This document shows positions 36,336 through 45,546 of a stretch of 64,000 nt of DNA, one piece after another. Position 1 is the first letter of the stretch. Each line of letters starts with the position of its first letter. This DNA comes from HGM04593 sp045646845 (GTDB lineage Bacteria > Bacteroidota > Bacteroidia > Bacteroidales > Bacteroidaceae), in NCBI GenBank assembly GCA_045646845.1, contig JAZRLO010000001.1, forward strand, positions 174,099 to 238,098, written 5' to 3'. The position numbers and the translations under genes were made by a program. A model generated the notes under the pieces. The model worked only from the letters and a program-made list of their open reading frames with translations. It made no database searches and was not told where the DNA came from.

Positions 36336-38996
36336 TTCAACGTTGAAAAGTGAAAGCTGTTCCGGCTCTTCCTCATCGTTGTTGCCTATCTCCGGTTCTT
36401 CGGTTATCTCCGGCGGTGGCGGGAACTTTGTAGGTTCAAGCTCAATTATTTCGTCAATTTCGAATGTAGTGAGCCGCTTGCCGCGTGCCTTGTAGCTCTT
36501 CACGCCGATGAATTCATCCACTTCAATCACCAGCGGTTCACGGAAATTGTCATTGCCGCCGAACATTACCTGGATGCGCGGGAACGGAGTCTCCGAGAAC
36601 CATATCAGTTGGTTGTCCTTGTTGTCGCCAAGGCAGTTCTGGCGGCGTGCGTTGGCCTCAAGGGTGAATCTCTTTATGTAGGGATATCCCTGCTGCGATG
36701 CATCGTAGAGGGCTGCACTCCATACCTTGTTAGGGTCGAACTTTTCAATGACCATCAGGTCATCTTCGTAGTGGTTGTTGAGGTCAACAGGCATAACGTC
36801 GAACTCGCCGTTCTTGCGTATGGCAAGTATCTTGTCATCGTTGTGGAATTCGCCGAGGAATTCTCCATGGTTGTCGAAGTTGATGCGCAGTATGTCGCGG
36901 TCGAACCATACCTGACGGCCGCCGAGAGTGGAGCTTCCGTGTTTCTTCAGGTTTATGCGCAACACCTCGTTCTTTGTGAGTATATTGCCCATGGACTGTC
37001 GTCCCTTTATGGCAATGGTGCTGAAGTCCTTCTCAATGATTGAATTCCTGAGCCTTGGATTGGGTCTCAGCATCACCTTTATCACTTCAGCCTCGCCGTT
37101 GGGGTTCGATGTGAAGTAAACCACTTTCGAGCCCGGTGTGCCCTGTGTGAGGTCGTACTCGCGGTCACGTGTCATTCCTGTTGCGGCAAAACGTTTTATG
37201 TAGTAAATGCCGTTCTTTCCGTCACGATAGACTGCATTGTAGATGGTGCGCTTGTCGTTCTTCTTGAATACATCGACATGAATGATGTTCTTTCCCACGA
37301 AGAGCTTCTCGCTTACCTTCACAACCTTGTATTTTCCGTCCTTGTAGAAGAGTATGATGTCATCGATGTCGGAGCAGTTCGTGACGAACTCGTCCTTCTT
37401 CAGCGATGTTCCTATAAAACCCTCCGCGCGGTTGATGTACAGTTTCTGGTTTGCCTCTACGACTTTTGCCGCTACTATGGTGTCGAAGTTGCGTATCTCG
37501 GTCAGGCGCGGGTAGCGTGCGCCGTATTTCTCCTTGAGCATGGTGAACCACTTTATGGTCACCTGCGTCATCTGTCCCAGTTGCTTGTCTATTTCGGCAA
37601 TCTCCTTCTTCAGGCGTGCTATGAGCTCTTCGGCCTTGTCTTTGTTGAAACGCAGTATGCGTGCCATCTTTATCTCCATCAGGCGCAGCAGGTCATCGCG
37701 TGTTATTTCACGTATGAAATCCTTCTTGTAAGGCTCCAGTCGGCTGTCGATATGCGCGAGCGCGCTATCCATGTCGGGCGCTTGCTCAAACTCCTTGTCC
37801 TTGTATATGCGCTCCTCAATGAAGATGCTCTCCAGTGACGCGAAGTGCAGCTGTTCAAGGAGTTCTCCCTTGCGTATCTGCAGCTCAAGGCGCAACAGTT
37901 CCTTTGTGCTGTCAACCGCGCGCCGCAATAGTTCGCTCACGGTAAGGAATACCGGTGTGTGGTTGTCTATGACGCAACAGCATGGTGTGATGCTTATCTC
38001 GCAGTCCGTGAAGGCGTAGAGCGCGTCTATGGTCTTGTCGCTCGACACGCCGGGTGCAAGCTGCAGCAGAATCTCCACCTTGTCCGACGTGTTGTCATCG
38101 ACCTTGCGTATCTTTATCTTTCCGTTGTCAACGGCTTTAAGAATGGATTCTATTATTATCGGAGTTGTCTTTCCGAACGGTATTTCCGTTATGGTCAGTG
38201 TCTTGTTGTCGTCGGACTTCGTGATCTTGGCGCGTATGCGTACCCTTCCTGTGCGGTCACCGTCGTGGTAGCGCGAAACGTCCATGCAGCCTCCTGTCTG
38301 AAAGTCAGGGTAAAGCTGGAACGGTTCGTTCTTCAGGTACGATACGGCAGCGTCGCACACCTCATTGAAGTTGTGCGGAAGAATCTTTGACGAAAGTCCT
38401 ACGGCAATGCCCTCCACTCCGTGAACGAGCAGCAACGGGAACTTGACGGGCAATGTTATAGGCTCCTTGTTGCGTCCGTCGTACGATAGTTTCCACTCGG
38501 TTGTCTTAGGGTTGAAGACTACGTCATGTGCAAAGTGCGACAGGCGCGCCTCGATATATCGTGGTGCTGCGGCCGAGTCTCCCGTGAGTATGTTACCCCA
38601 GTTTCCCTGGCAGTCGATGAGGAAATCCTTCTGTCCCATCTGCACCAGCGCGCCGGCAATAGAGGCGTCGCCGTGGGGGTGGTACTGCATGGTGTGTCCC
38701 ACAACGTTCGCAACCTTGTTGTAGCGTCCGTCATCGAGTTCGCGCATGGCGTGCAGGATGCGTCGCTGTACAGGCTTAAGGCCATCGTACATGTGCGGAA
38801 CGGCACGTTCCAGAATTACGTACGAGGCGTAATCCAGGAACCAGTTCTGGTACATTCCCGTGAGTTTGTGCGTGATGGGGTCGTTACTGTCGTGACGGTA
38901 CTCGCCCTGTTCGTCGGCAACCGCGCCCTCCTGCATCCGGTCCTCTCCGGGAGCGTTCATCTCCTCAATCTTGTCGTCAAATCCGTTGTTGTCCAT
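36333..38996 (-). CDS. parC: DNA topoisomerase IV/gyrase subunit A (Bacteroidota ParC type)
   Basis: Type IIA topoisomerase DNA-cleavage subunit, 887 aa. The winged-helix core GLKPVQRRILHAM and the active-site tyrosine Y147 in AAPRYIEARLS are present, followed by the tower/coiled-coil region (ELIARLKKEIAEIDKQLGQM). The C-terminal part is a beta-pinwheel-like domain with irregular repeats and no clear GyrA box (QRRGGKG), which supports ParC over GyrA. The ATG at 38996 (MDNNGFDDK) is preferred. No ParE-type partner lies within the window. Confidence 0.88.
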   Translation of the reverse strand: MDNNGFDDKIEEMNAPGEDRMQEGAVADEQGEYRHDSNDPITHKLTGMYQNWFLDYASYVILERAVPHMYDGLKPVQRRILHAMRELDDGRYNKVANVVGHTMQYHPHGDASIAGALVQMGQKDFLIDCQGNWGNILTGDSAAAPRYIEARLSHFAHDVVFNPKTTEWKLSYDGRNKEPITLPVKFPLLLVHGVEGIAVGLSSKILPHNFNEVCDAAVSYLKNEPFQLYPDFQTGGCMDVSRYHDGDRTGRVRIRAKITKSDDNKTLTITEIPFGKTTPIIIESILKAVDNGKIKIRKVDDNTSDKVEILLQLAPGVSSDKTIDALYAFTDCEISITPCCCVIDNHTPVFLTVSELLRRAVDSTKELLRLELQIRKGELLEQLHFASLESIFIEERIYKDKEFEQAPDMDSALAHIDSRLEPYKKDFIREITRDDLLRLMEIKMARILRFNKDKAEELIARLKKEIAEIDKQLGQMTQVTIKWFTMLKEKYGARYPRLTEIRNFDTIVAAKVVEANQKLYINRAEGFIGTSLKKDEFVTNCSDIDDIILFYKDGKYKVVKVSEKLFVGKNIIHVDVFKKNDKRTIYNAVYRDGKNGIYYIKRFAATGMTRDREYDLTQGTPGSKVVYFTSNPNGEAEVIKVMLRPNPRLRNSIIEKDFSTIAIKGRQSMGNILTKNEVLRINLKKHGSSTLGGRQVWFDRDILRINFDNHGEFLGEFHNDDKILAIRKNGEFDVMPVDLNNHYEDDLMVIEKFDPNKVWSAALYDASQQGYPYIKRFTLEANARRQNCLGDNKDNQLIWFSETPFPRIQVMFGGNDNFREPLVIEVDEFIGVKSYKARGKRLTTFEIDEIIELEPTKFPPPPEITEEPEIGNNDEEEPEQLSLFNVE

Positions 38997-39173
38997 ATGT
39001 GTGAATGACTTATGTTCACGATTATCGGCAAATATAATCAAAAAACGGCTAATAATGAAATTTATGGCAATGCTTTGAACATAATAGTGTGCGTCAATGT
39101 GCGGTTGTAATGTTTTTAAGGCTCTTTTGCAATTATACCTGCTCCGCAGCGATGTTTTTTGCGAAAAAATGCT

Positions 39174-39181
39174 TTACTTTG
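39174..39181 (+). promoter_or_regulatory. Probable -7 element for glyS
   Basis: TTACTTTG (7 of 8 match to TAnnTTTG), 46 bp before the glyS ATG. The -33 box is unclear. Confidence 0.4.
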
Positions 39182-39227
39182 CACTTTATTGTAAATAAAA
39201 GTATAAACAATATAATATTATAGAGAA

Positions 39228-40769
39228 ATGGCTCAGGAAGATGTTTTCAAGAAAGTAGTTGCACATTGCAAGGAGTATGGTTTCGTGTTCCCCTCAAGTG
39301 ACATTTATGACGGTCTCGGTGCTGTCTATGACTATGGTCAGATGGGTGTGGAACTCAAGAACAACATAAAGACATATTGGTGGCAGAGCATGGTACTGCT
39401 GAACGACAATATCGTAGGTATCGATTCGGCAATCTTCATGCACCCCACAATATGGAAGGCTTCGGGTCACGTCGATGCGTTCAATGATCCTCTCATCGAC
39501 AACCGTGACTCAAAGAAGCGTTATCGTGCCGATGTGCTCATAGAGGAGCAGATAGCAAAATATGAGGAGAAGATGGAGAAGGAGGCTGCGAAGGCTGCGA
39601 AGCGTTTCGGCGAATCGTTCAACCGCGAACTCTTCATGGAAACCAACCCCAAGGTTCTTGCCGAGAAGGCTAAGCGCGATGCTCTTCAGGAGCGTTTTGC
39701 CAAGGCTCTTAACGCTATGGACCTCGATGAACTCCGTCAGATAATCATAGACGAGGAGATTGTTTGCCCCATCTCTGGTACACGCAACTGGACCGAGGTA
39801 CGCCAGTTCAACCTCATGTTCTCTACCGACATGGGCTCTACTGCAGACGGTGCAATGAAGATATATCTCCGTCCCGAGACTGCACAGGGTATCTTTGTGA
39901 ACTACCTGAATGTACAGAAGACCGGCCGCATGCGTGTTCCCTTCGGTATTGCGCAGATCGGTAAGGCATTCCGTAACGAGATTGTCGCACGTCAGTTCAT
40001 CTTCCGCATGCGCGAGTTCGAGCAGATGGAGATGCAGTTCTTCGTACGCCCCGGCAGCGAGCTCGAGTGGTTCAACAAGTGGAAGGAGACACGTCTTGCA
40101 TGGCACAAGGCTCTCGGCTTCGGTGACGACGCTTACCGTTATCACGACCATGAGAAACTGGCTCACTACGCCAATGCGGCTACCGACATCGAGTTCCGTA
40201 TGCCTTTCGGCTTTAAGGAGGTAGAGGGTATCCACTCACGCACAAACTTCGACCTTGGCCAGCACGAGAAGTTCTCGGGCAAGAACATCAAGTACTTCGA
40301 CCCCGAAACAAACGAGAGCTACACTCCGTATGTCATCGAGACCTCTATCGGTGTTGACCGTATGTTCCTCAGCATCATGTGCGCATCGTACTGCGAGGAG
40401 AAACTCGAGAACGGCGAGACACGCGTGGTTCTGCGTCTCCCGGCGGCTCTTGCTCCTGTGAAGCTTGCGGTTCTTCCTCTTGTAAAGAAAGACGGTCTGC
40501 CCGAAAAGGCACGCGAGATAATGAATGAACTCAAGTTCAACTTCAACTGTTATTACGAGGAGAAGGACTCTATCGGCAAGCGCTATCGCCGTATGGATGC
40601 GATAGGTACTCCTTACTGTGTCACTATTGACCACCAGACTCTCGAGGATGGCATGGTAACTCTCCGCGAGCGTGACACCATGGAGCAGCGTCGTGTTGCG
40701 ATAAGCGACCTCCGTAATATTATACAGGATAACGTGAGCATCACGTCACTCCTCAAGAAATTGTCTTGA
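39228..40769 (+). CDS. glyS: Glycine--tRNA ligase (single-chain, class II)
   Basis: Charges tRNA-Gly. The 513-aa alpha2-type enzyme is the eukaryote/archaea-like form. It contains GFVFPSSDIYDGLGAVYDYGQMG, motif 2 region FRNEIVARQFIFRMREFEQMEMQFF and motif 3 region GVDRMFLSIMCASY, followed by an anticodon-binding domain (AALAPVKLAVLPLVKKDGLPEKA). The insert with a coiled-coil (EEKMEKEAAKAAKRFGESF) is usual in this form. FKBP starts 3 bp after the stop. Confidence 0.96.
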   Translation: MAQEDVFKKVVAHCKEYGFVFPSSDIYDGLGAVYDYGQMGVELKNNIKTYWWQSMVLLNDNIVGIDSAIFMHPTIWKASGHVDAFNDPLIDNRDSKKRYRADVLIEEQIAKYEEKMEKEAAKAAKRFGESFNRELFMETNPKVLAEKAKRDALQERFAKALNAMDLDELRQIIIDEEIVCPISGTRNWTEVRQFNLMFSTDMGSTADGAMKIYLRPETAQGIFVNYLNVQKTGRMRVPFGIAQIGKAFRNEIVARQFIFRMREFEQMEMQFFVRPGSELEWFNKWKETRLAWHKALGFGDDAYRYHDHEKLAHYANAATDIEFRMPFGFKEVEGIHSRTNFDLGQHEKFSGKNIKYFDPETNESYTPYVIETSIGVDRMFLSIMCASYCEEKLENGETRVVLRLPAALAPVKLAVLPLVKKDGLPEKAREIMNELKFNFNCYYEEKDSIGKRYRRMDAIGTPYCVTIDHQTLEDGMVTLRERDTMEQRRVAISDLRNIIQDNVSITSLLKKLS

Positions 40770-40772
40770 TTT

Positions 40773-41357
40773 ATGAAGAAGTTCAAATATATATTGTTCC
40801 TGCTGCTTGCTCCGCTGTTCTCTCTTACATCATGTGAGGAGAGCAGCGAAGTGGGCGAATTCGACAATTGGGAAAAACGGAATGTCGAATACATCGATTC
40901 TATAGCAACCGTTGCGCGTGCCGCTACAGGTGGCGAGTGGAAAGTTTTCCTTGCCGACGGTCTTGACCCATCCAAGGAATGGAGTAATGAAGCTTATGTA
41001 TATTGCCACGTGCTCGAAGAGGGTACAGGCACCAAGAGTCCGCTATATACTGACTCTGTGACTATAAATTATCAGGGCCGTCTGATGCCTACATCAAAGA
41101 ACCCGGCAGGGTTTCTTTTTGACAGTTCTTACGAAGGTGAATTAGAGCCGGATTTCGATGTTCCTGTGACAATGATTTTGTCGGGAACTGTTACCGGTTT
41201 CTCTACAGCATTGCAGCACATGGTCTCTGGCGACTTTTGGCGTATATATATACCTGCAACTCTCGGCTACGGTTACTCCGATTTCAACGGTATTCCCGGA
41301 GGCTCCGTGCTTGTCTTTGATGTCAACATGGTTTCATTTGAATCAGAAGGCATCTGA
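40773..41357 (+). CDS. FKBP-type peptidyl-prolyl isomerase, lipoprotein
   Basis: A 194-aa envelope foldase: SPII signal MKKFKYILFLLLAPLFSLTSC, then a linker and an FKBP domain (TDSVTINYQGRLM...LFDSSY...MVSGDFWRIYIPATLGYGYS...IPGGSVLVFDVNMV). The usual catalytic-pocket residues are largely kept. It sits 3 bp after glyS and is presumably co-transcribed. Confidence 0.88.
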   Translation: MKKFKYILFLLLAPLFSLTSCEESSEVGEFDNWEKRNVEYIDSIATVARAATGGEWKVFLADGLDPSKEWSNEAYVYCHVLEEGTGTKSPLYTDSVTINYQGRLMPTSKNPAGFLFDSSYEGELEPDFDVPVTMILSGTVTGFSTALQHMVSGDFWRIYIPATLGYGYSDFNGIPGGSVLVFDVNMVSFESEGI

Positions 41358-41389
41358 TATTATTTGAACAGTTTTTAAAAAGTTTTCAT

Positions 41390-41689
41390 ATGAACGGAAC
41401 AACAGACAGTCAGTTGCAGATAGAGATAAATGATGAGGTGGCGAACGGCAAGTATGCCAATCTCGCTGTAATAGCCCATTCTACGGCTGAGTTCGTTATG
41501 GATTTTATCTGCATGTTGCCCAATATGCCCAAGGCGAGGGTGAAGTCACGTATCATAATGACTCCCGAGCATGCGAAACGTTTCATGTATGCCCTGCAGG
41601 AGAATATCGTCAAGTTCGAAAGTCAGTACGGAAAGATTCATCTGCCCGAGCAGTATGTGAGCGGTACGGGCTTTAAAGGCGATGCCTAA
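41390..41689 (+). CDS. DUF3467 protein
   Basis: A 99-aa small cytoplasmic protein with the DUF3467 pattern (KYANLAVIAHSTAEFVMDFICMLPNMPKARVKSRIIMTPEHAKRFMYALQENI). Its function is not established. It is last in the glyS-FKBP-DUF3467 run, 32 bp after FKBP. Confidence 0.9.
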   Translation: MNGTTDSQLQIEINDEVANGKYANLAVIAHSTAEFVMDFICMLPNMPKARVKSRIIMTPEHAKRFMYALQENIVKFESQYGKIHLPEQYVSGTGFKGDA

Positions 41690-41697
41690 TGCCAACG

Positions 41698-41927
41698 GAA
41701 TTCTGGAAGGTGAAAACGGAAAGGTGAAAATGGAAAGGTTGCTTTGATGTTTCACAAGGAATGCAACCACACTAGGTGTGGTTAAACATAAAAAGGGAAT
41801 GACGAGCAGGCTCGTCATTCCCTTTTTATATCAATGTAGCATATTCTACACGTATAGTTTTGTAAAGCCTACGGTTTTCACTTTTCACTTTTCACTTTTC
41901 ACCTTTCCGCTTTCCGTTTTCACCTTT
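41698..41927. repeat. Inverted GAAAACGGAAAGG-type repeats around a terminator
   Basis: GGTGAAAACGGAAAGG-type repeats at 41698-41745 are answered by the complementary (TTTTCAC)n and CCTTTCCGCTTTCCG stretch at 41875-41927. Between them lie an AACCACAC/GTGTGGTT hairpin (41764-41783) and the terminator at 41790-41827. The same kind of repeat follows radA. Confidence 0.75.
41790..41827. terminator. Bidirectional terminator between the DUF3467 and AraC genes
   Basis: A perfect 17-bp stem (AAAAAGGGAATGACGAG and complement), loop CAGG, with T/A tails on both sides. Confidence 0.9.
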
Positions 41928-42789
41928 AATCAACCATCACTCCCTTGCTGCGGAATTCCGACAGGGAGTATCCTGTGTGCCTTTTGAAGTATCTGTTCAG
42001 GTAGCTTTGGTCGGGGAAGTGAAACTCACCTACAAGGTCCTGAAAACTCTTGTGCGTGTACATCAGTGCGACCTGCAGTTCAATTATAGTGTAATGGTCT
42101 ATAATCTCTTTGGCATTCTGTCCGCTGGTCCTCTGACATATGGCGTTCAGGTTGCGTGTGGAGATTTCCAGGCTGTCGGCATAGTACTGCACCGAACGCT
42201 CTTCGCGGAACTTCTTTGTAAGCAGTACGCGGAATTCGTAGAACAGTTTGTCCTTGCTTTCGCTTATATATTCCTTGCCAGGTGCGTTGTTGTCCTTGCT
42301 TATGCGCTGTATGTAGAGCAGCATGGCGTTTACGGTGAGTATTATGTTTTGCCTGCAGAACTCAAGGTTCTTGTCGTTGTTAGCCTCGGCCTCAAGGACA
42401 TCTATCTGCCTGAAAATGTTGTCAAGGAATGCATTTTCAAGGTCGCTGTTTCCGCCCTGGTGTGTCCTGCGTTCAATGTTGTGTATTGTCTCAGGGGTTA
42501 TCGAACTGCGTGCGGCCAGCCATATATGCTTGGACAGGCCTAACAGGCGTGCCGAAAAGTCGCTTGTGATGTCGAGAAGAAGTATGTTGGAGCCCATTGG
42601 GCATATTATTATCTGTCCCTGTGTGAAACGGTATTTGTGTCCGTCAATGGTGAACAGAGCCTCGCCCTGCAGGCAATAGAATATTGACGTATGCTGCATC
42701 TGATATACGTGCTGCACGAACTGCTGCAACGATGACTGCGTGGTGGCGAACCCTTTCAAGGGAATTTTCTTCAGGTATATGTTGTTCAT
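41926..42789 (-). CDS. AraC-family transcriptional regulator
   Basis: A 287-aa regulator. The N-terminal cupin-like sensing domain (SIFYCLQGEALFTIDGHKYRFTQGQIIICPMGSN) is followed by two helix-turn-helix motifs (VQYYADSLEISTRNLNAICQRTSGQNAKEIID; FQDLVGEFHFPDQSYLNRYFKRHTGYSLSEFR). No target operon is adjacent, since the convergent DUF3467 and downstream ccs genes are unrelated. Ligand unknown. Confidence 0.92.
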   Translation of the reverse strand: MNNIYLKKIPLKGFATTQSSLQQFVQHVYQMQHTSIFYCLQGEALFTIDGHKYRFTQGQIIICPMGSNILLLDITSDFSARLLGLSKHIWLAARSSITPETIHNIERRTHQGGNSDLENAFLDNIFRQIDVLEAEANNDKNLEFCRQNIILTVNAMLLYIQRISKDNNAPGKEYISESKDKLFYEFRVLLTKKFREERSVQYYADSLEISTRNLNAICQRTSGQNAKEIIDHYTIIELQVALMYTHKSFQDLVGEFHFPDQSYLNRYFKRHTGYSLSEFRSKGVMVD

Positions 42790-42820
42790 GGTATTTTATT
42801 GTTTGTTATTGAATTTTGCG

Positions 42821-42850
42821 TAAAAATAGGCATATTTTGGTCAAAACAAA
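42821..42850 (-). promoter_or_regulatory. Probable promoter of the AraC gene
   Basis: On the minus strand, TTTG (42850-42847), an 18-bp spacer, and TATTTTTA (42828-42821), 32 bp before the ATG. Confidence 0.42.
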
Positions 42851-42947
42851 CAATGTCTGCTGTTAAAAAATGTACAAGTGTGCTTTTTTTCAACATATTG
42901 TAGAATTTTATTGCACAGGTGTGGTCGAGACTTTGCTATTGATGTCT

Positions 42948-44339
42948 CTAAAGGTAACTGTGCATTCCGCCGAATAGCCAGTTTGTTCCAAGATAGGTGA
43001 ACAGCATGACTATGAATGTGACAATGCAGAATATGTGAAAATTGAGCGGCTTTGAAATTGCCGGCAACGAACGCCTGTGCATGGGTATCGAGCATGTGAG
43101 TATGGTGACCAGTGCCCACACCTCCTTGGGGTCCCACCCCCAATAGCGTCCCCATGAGAGGTTTGCCCACACGGCACCTATGAACACGCCAGTGAGGAGC
43201 AACGACAGTGCAGGGTAGAGCATTATATGTCCCACGTCGGCAAGTCTTTCGCATTTTGTACGGTTGTCGCGCGCCATATGCCATATTCCTATGGCTGATA
43301 CTATAGCGGTGCAGCCTATGATGGCATAGGCAACAATTATTGTCGTGACATGTAATGCAAGCAGCGGTGTCCGCAATACGGGGGCTGCCTCCCCTGAACC
43401 TCCTGTTGTGATAGCCGCAGCGAACGTTGCGATTGCGGCGACGGTGAATGCCGGGTACATAAGGAGCTTTGTCCGTTTGCGCACGACGAAACCTGTCAGA
43501 AGGGCACACCATGCAAGCAACAGCGTGGTTCCGTGTCCGTCCGATGCCGGAAAATGCGATGTCTCAATCCAACGCAATGTGCCCATGATGCTGAGCACGG
43601 CAAAGAGAATGGCTGCTGCAACTGTTATTGGAATCTCGATTGGATGTTTTCTGCCGCTCTCATGTTCTTTGCCCTTCAGCTTATTTGCCGCCGCCCGGAG
43701 CAGAGAACGCTTGTCAAGGAAAAGGTAAATGAGGGACGCCACAAGCATGATGTATCCGCCGTATGTAATGCCGGTGCCCCATGGGTCGTAGCCGACAAGC
43801 AACGAAACGCTCTCCTGCGAGTATCCGTCAATATATATTAAGTATCCCTGTCTGTAAAGCGGCCTGTTCATGGATATTGTCTCTCTCTCTGTTCCGCCGA
43901 CAACGACTGTGGCAATGTAGTCGTCTGCCGCGCCGTTGCGATGCTCTGTGATGAACTCTTTCAGCTCTATGCGGAAGGGGAGCTTGCCCAGTTTCCCGTC
44001 CTGCATTTCATACATTGATGCAGGAACGCCGCCAGGCGAAATGTATATCTTTCCACGTTCCGAAGTCAAGAAACTTACTACAGCTCCAACAAGTATGACA
44101 GCCAGCGATACGTGTAGCAGGAATGTGGAACTTATGATTCTTATATGTCGTTTCAACAGGTATGCCATTGCTGACAGTGCAAGAACAGCCCACAATGCGA
44201 TGAAAGCCGGTGAGTGGTATATGTGCTCAACGGCAAACGGAGTGCCGCAGTATTTTTCTATGAATGTGGCAGCAACAAGGAGCGTTATTACGGTAAACAG
44301 TGCCCCGAAGGAGAGTCTTTTCAGATGGCTGGTCAGCAT
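42948..44339 (-). CDS. Fused ResB-like/CcsA cytochrome c biogenesis protein
   Basis: System II haem-delivery protein for cytochrome c maturation. The 463-aa integral membrane protein has an N-terminal ResB-like part (residues about 1-215: a TM pair, then a periplasmic segment ERGKIYISPGGVPASMYEMQDGK). A CcsA domain follows, with the haem-handling WWD motif WGRYWGWDPKEVWAL and flanking TM segments. Fusion of ResB and CcsA occurs in Bacteroidota. The start at 44339 overlaps the end of mntP by 7 bp. The longer open frame is antisense-like and basic and was not used. Confidence 0.88.
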   Translation of the reverse strand: MLTSHLKRLSFGALFTVITLLVAATFIEKYCGTPFAVEHIYHSPAFIALWAVLALSAMAYLLKRHIRIISSTFLLHVSLAVILVGAVVSFLTSERGKIYISPGGVPASMYEMQDGKLGKLPFRIELKEFITEHRNGAADDYIATVVVGGTERETISMNRPLYRQGYLIYIDGYSQESVSLLVGYDPWGTGITYGGYIMLVASLIYLFLDKRSLLRAAANKLKGKEHESGRKHPIEIPITVAAAILFAVLSIMGTLRWIETSHFPASDGHGTTLLLAWCALLTGFVVRKRTKLLMYPAFTVAAIATFAAAITTGGSGEAAPVLRTPLLALHVTTIIVAYAIIGCTAIVSAIGIWHMARDNRTKCERLADVGHIMLYPALSLLLTGVFIGAVWANLSWGRYWGWDPKEVWALVTILTCSIPMHRRSLPAISKPLNFHIFCIVTFIVMLFTYLGTNWLFGGMHSYL

Positions 44340-44920
44340 ATGCCGTGCGCGCAAATGTGTTCGGCAAATATTTTTATGCCGATTATTATGAGTATTATGC
44401 CCCCCCATAGCTCTGCGCGCAGTTTTCCGGCGAACCTTTTGCCGAACTTCATGCCCGTATAAAGCCCTACGGCTGACATCAGTGAAGAGGTTATGCCTAT
44501 CGCGGTGATGGGGTATGCAAGTTCTGCTGTGGAACCGTATCCCATACAAGTATATGAAATTCCTACTGCAAGCGCGTCTATGCTTGTTGCTATCGCAAGG
44601 GTGAAGATGACTTTGTAGCTGCTGGGGTTAAAACTTTTTTCTTCTTCATCCTTGAATGATTCCATTATCATGCGCGTGCCCAAGAATCCCAGAATCGCGA
44701 ATGCAATCCAGTGGTCAATGCTCTTTATAAGATTGTATATGTGGGATGCACCCCAGAATCCTAACAGGGTGTTGAATGCCTGGAAGAAGCCGAAAAGGAA
44801 CACAATGGCAAGCATTGGCCTCCATACAGTTTTTCTGAATATTATTCCGCTGGCCACCGATACCGCGAAGCAGTCCATGGCCAGAGCCAAGGCCATAAGC
44901 CATATTTCCACATGTGTCAT
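44333..44920 (-). CDS. mntP: Putative Mn2+ efflux pump MntP
   Basis: A 195-aa inner-membrane exporter with six hydrophobic helices and the duplicated acidic motif (ALAMDCFAVSVASG; TLAIATSIDALAVGISY) that binds Mn2+ in this family. The start at 44920 (MTHVEIW) fits the family. Its stop overlaps the ccsA start. The upstream region has a -7-like TACCTTTG (minus strand, 44943-44936), and I see no yybP-ykoY riboswitch. Confidence 0.9.
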   Translation of the reverse strand: MTHVEIWLMALALAMDCFAVSVASGIIFRKTVWRPMLAIVFLFGFFQAFNTLLGFWGASHIYNLIKSIDHWIAFAILGFLGTRMIMESFKDEEEKSFNPSSYKVIFTLAIATSIDALAVGISYTCMGYGSTAELAYPITAIGITSSLMSAVGLYTGMKFGKRFAGKLRAELWGGIILIIIGIKIFAEHICAHGIC

Positions 44921-45024
44921 ATATGATATTTTCGGCAAAGGTAATACATTTATTCAAGTGCTTTGTAATACAATTTGATATTTTGCATTCGTAGTGCGTG
45001 CGTAGCATAAAAAAAGTGAAAGCT

Positions 45025-45056
45025 GTTGCGCGTACGAAAAAATGGGATTATCTTTG
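45025..45056 (+). promoter_or_regulatory. Promoter of ssrA
   Basis: GTTG (45025-45028), 20-bp spacer, TATCTTTG (45049-45056, exact match), placing transcription start close to the tmRNA 5' end at 45074. Confidence 0.65.
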
Positions 45057-45073
45057 CCATGAAATTACATTCT

Positions 45074-45468
45074 GGGGCTATCTGGATTTGACAGCGGGTA
45101 GAAAAGGTATGTAAGCACGCAGTGCCTCGTTGGTTCGCACTATAATCTGAGCCCGCAAAGAATTATCTGGCAATAACAACTACGCTCTTGCTGCTTAATC
45201 GAAGTACAGTAGATTAGCTTAATCCCAGCACAAGGTGCAGGGACAAGACATCGCCCGGACGCTGTTGTTCCGAAGCAATCCGATACGGTGGTGCAGGCAA
45301 ATCGGGACTAACCGTTGCAGGCCTCGATGCAATGGCGACATTTTAGAGGATAAGGCATAAGTCGGTGGTCGCGGTCTTGCTTGTGCTCGAAAACCTTACC
45401 GATGACTAAGCGTGTAGAAAGCATATGGTTTCCCTGTTTGGACGAGGGTTCGACTCCCTCTAGCTCCA
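45074..45468 (+). ncRNA. ssrA: Transfer-messenger RNA
   Basis: Ribosome-rescue RNA. The 5' end GGGGCTATCTGGATTTGACA and the 3' end GGTTCGACTCCCTCTAGCTCC form the tRNA-like acceptor (GGGGCTA with TAGCTCC) and T-arm; the discriminator is A. CCA is not encoded (CAA follows). The tag reading frame resumes at GGC 45169 and encodes GNNNYALAA, then TAA at 45196-45198, the usual hydrophobic YALAA degron. The 395-nt length is normal for a one-piece tmRNA. Confidence 0.97.
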
Positions 45469-45473
45469 CAAAA

Positions 45474-45504
45474 AATAAAAGCGCATCATCGATGCGCTTT
45501 TATT
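45474..45504 (+). terminator. Terminator after ssrA
   Basis: AATAAAAGCGCATC / GATGCGCTTTTATT, a perfect 14-bp stem with a 3-nt loop, 5 bp after the tmRNA. Confidence 0.88.
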
Positions 45505-45546
45505 GTCTCTCTTGGCTTGCAGCTTGGAACTTTTATTATGGTAAAC

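Noticed and set aside
36034..36353. Possible CRISPR array or ORF in the 107-bp tandem repeats
   Set aside because: The whole 107-bp unit repeats with no unique spacers and no cas genes; ORFs cross units and include the parC palindrome.
44340..44549. 70-codon N-terminal extension of the ccsA frame
   Set aside because: The extension is antisense-like, His/Arg-rich and lies inside mntP; the MLTSHLKRLSF start gives a proper first TM segment.
44921..45024. Mn2+ riboswitch upstream of mntP
   Set aside because: The gap lacks the conserved yybP-ykoY loop sequences and is too short.
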